Below are positions 53,602 through 53,953 of a stretch of 53,953 nt of DNA, one piece after another. The stretch covers positions 7,440 through 61,392 of the forward strand of contig NZ_JABWDV010000438.1 of the NCBI RefSeq assembly GCF_013362995.1, read 5' to 3'. Position 1 is the stretch's first letter; every line of letters starts with the position of its first letter. Source of the stretch: Streptomyces sp. TRM64462. Lineage in GTDB: Bacteria; Actinomycetota; Actinomycetes; Streptomycetales; Streptomycetaceae. A program made the position numbers and the translations under genes. The notes below the pieces were generated by a model. That model was given only the letters and a program-made list of their open reading frames with translations, was not told the origin of the DNA and ran no database searches.

Positions 53602-53953
53602 ATGCCCACCGTACGGGAAGCCCTGCTCGACGCCGCGTACGAGGCCGTCCTGGAGCGGCCGTGGGCGACGGTGCGGATGGTGGACGTGGCGGCCGCCGCG
53701 CGCGTGTCGCGGCAGACGCTCTACAACGAGTTCGGCAGCAAGGACGGCCTGGCCCGCGCCCTGCTGCGGCGCGAGGCCCAGGCGTGCGTGGACGGCATCG
53801 ACGAGATCGCGGTACGGGCGGCGCGGGCGGGCGCCGAAGCGGAAGGGTTCGTGCTGCTCGCGGACTGGCTCGTCGCCCGGGCCGCCGCCCGCCCCCTGCT
53901 GCGCGCCCTGCTCACCGGGTGCCAGGACCCCCGGCTCCCGGCGCCACGCCACG
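53602..53953 (+). CDS. TetR-family regulator, truncated by the window end
   Basis: The 5' portion (117 codons) of a TetR-type repressor. N-terminal helix-turn-helix: [20 protein letters not shown], then [21 protein letters not shown], the recognition-helix pattern ([10 protein letters not shown]). ATG at 53602 with GGGAGG upstream. It continues past the last base, so the ligand-binding domain and regulated partner are not visible. Divergent from hisN. Confidence 0.88.
   Translation, partial: MPTVREALLDAAYEAVLERPWATVRMVDVAAAARVSRQTLYNEFGSKDGLARALLRREAQACVDGIDEIAVRAARAGAEAEGFVLLADWLVARAAARPLLRALLTGCQDPRLPAPRH

Overview
The window is chromosomal DNA of a Streptomyces or very close relative. The G+C content is very high, GTG and TTG starts are common, and genes are packed with 4-bp overlaps. 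The content is typical of the genus: a WblC/WhiB7 regulator with an AT-hook, mycoredoxin, the AdnAB and UvrD2 helicases, a CatR-type Fur repressor beside catalase, UPF0182, PPA1309, PDZ-Lon protease and TerD/AIM24 proteins. No insertion sequence, prophage, CRISPR array or foreign-looking island was seen. The gene order looks like conserved core chromosome.

Layout. (1) 91-4946: a tight operon of a PelF-like glycosyltransferase, a multi-spanning membrane protein, a nucleotide-sugar epimerase and a spherulin-4-like glycosidase, probably for an amino-sugar polymer. (2) 5032-6210: moeZ (E1-like adenylyltransferase plus rhodanese). (3) 6320-9652: two tandem secreted tripeptidyl-aminopeptidase-like lipoproteins. 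(4) 9770-13096: a molybdate uptake operon (HTH-TOBE regulator, modA, fused modB-modC). (5) 13217-16378: a very large flippase-like membrane protein with a degenerate kinase domain. (6) 16477-30780: a genome-maintenance and redox block: alkyltransferase-like protein, adnA, adnB, M20 dipeptidase, nudC, mycoredoxin, uvrD2, then wblC with a long structured leader that includes its own upstream ORF, and two small conserved proteins. (7) 30805-33524: an ABC1/UbiB-type kinase and an E1-like protein. (8) 33728-37669: an M48-like metallopeptidase and three AIM24-domain proteins, the first fused to TerD. (9) 37735-46841: Nudix hydrolase, DUF2342-type metalloprotease, SDR protein, moaE, a 56-aa membrane protein, PDZ-Lon protease, PPA1309-like protein, UPF0182 membrane protein. 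(10) 46883-49831: two identical initiator tRNA genes flanking a Sel1-repeat protein. (11) 50007-53953: catR/catalase, a CBS-pair protein, a histidinol-phosphatase-type IMPase and the start of a TetR regulator cut by the window edge.

Connections. Molybdenum appears three times: uptake (mod genes), cofactor sulfuration (moeZ) and molybdopterin synthase large subunit (moaE). DNA repair and oxidative or antibiotic stress dominate the centre (AdnAB, UvrD2, ATL, Mrx1, WblC) and return at the right end (CatR/CatA). The most informative regulatory DNA is the wblC leader: a WhiB7-type autoregulatory promoter, a 119-codon upstream ORF with a strong ribosome site, a hairpin over that ORF's stop codon and a textbook intrinsic terminator before wblC. 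Several genes have a TANNNT -10-like hexamer 6-7 bases before the start codon and are probably leaderless; this decided a few starts. Many proteins carry in-frame low-complexity repeats.
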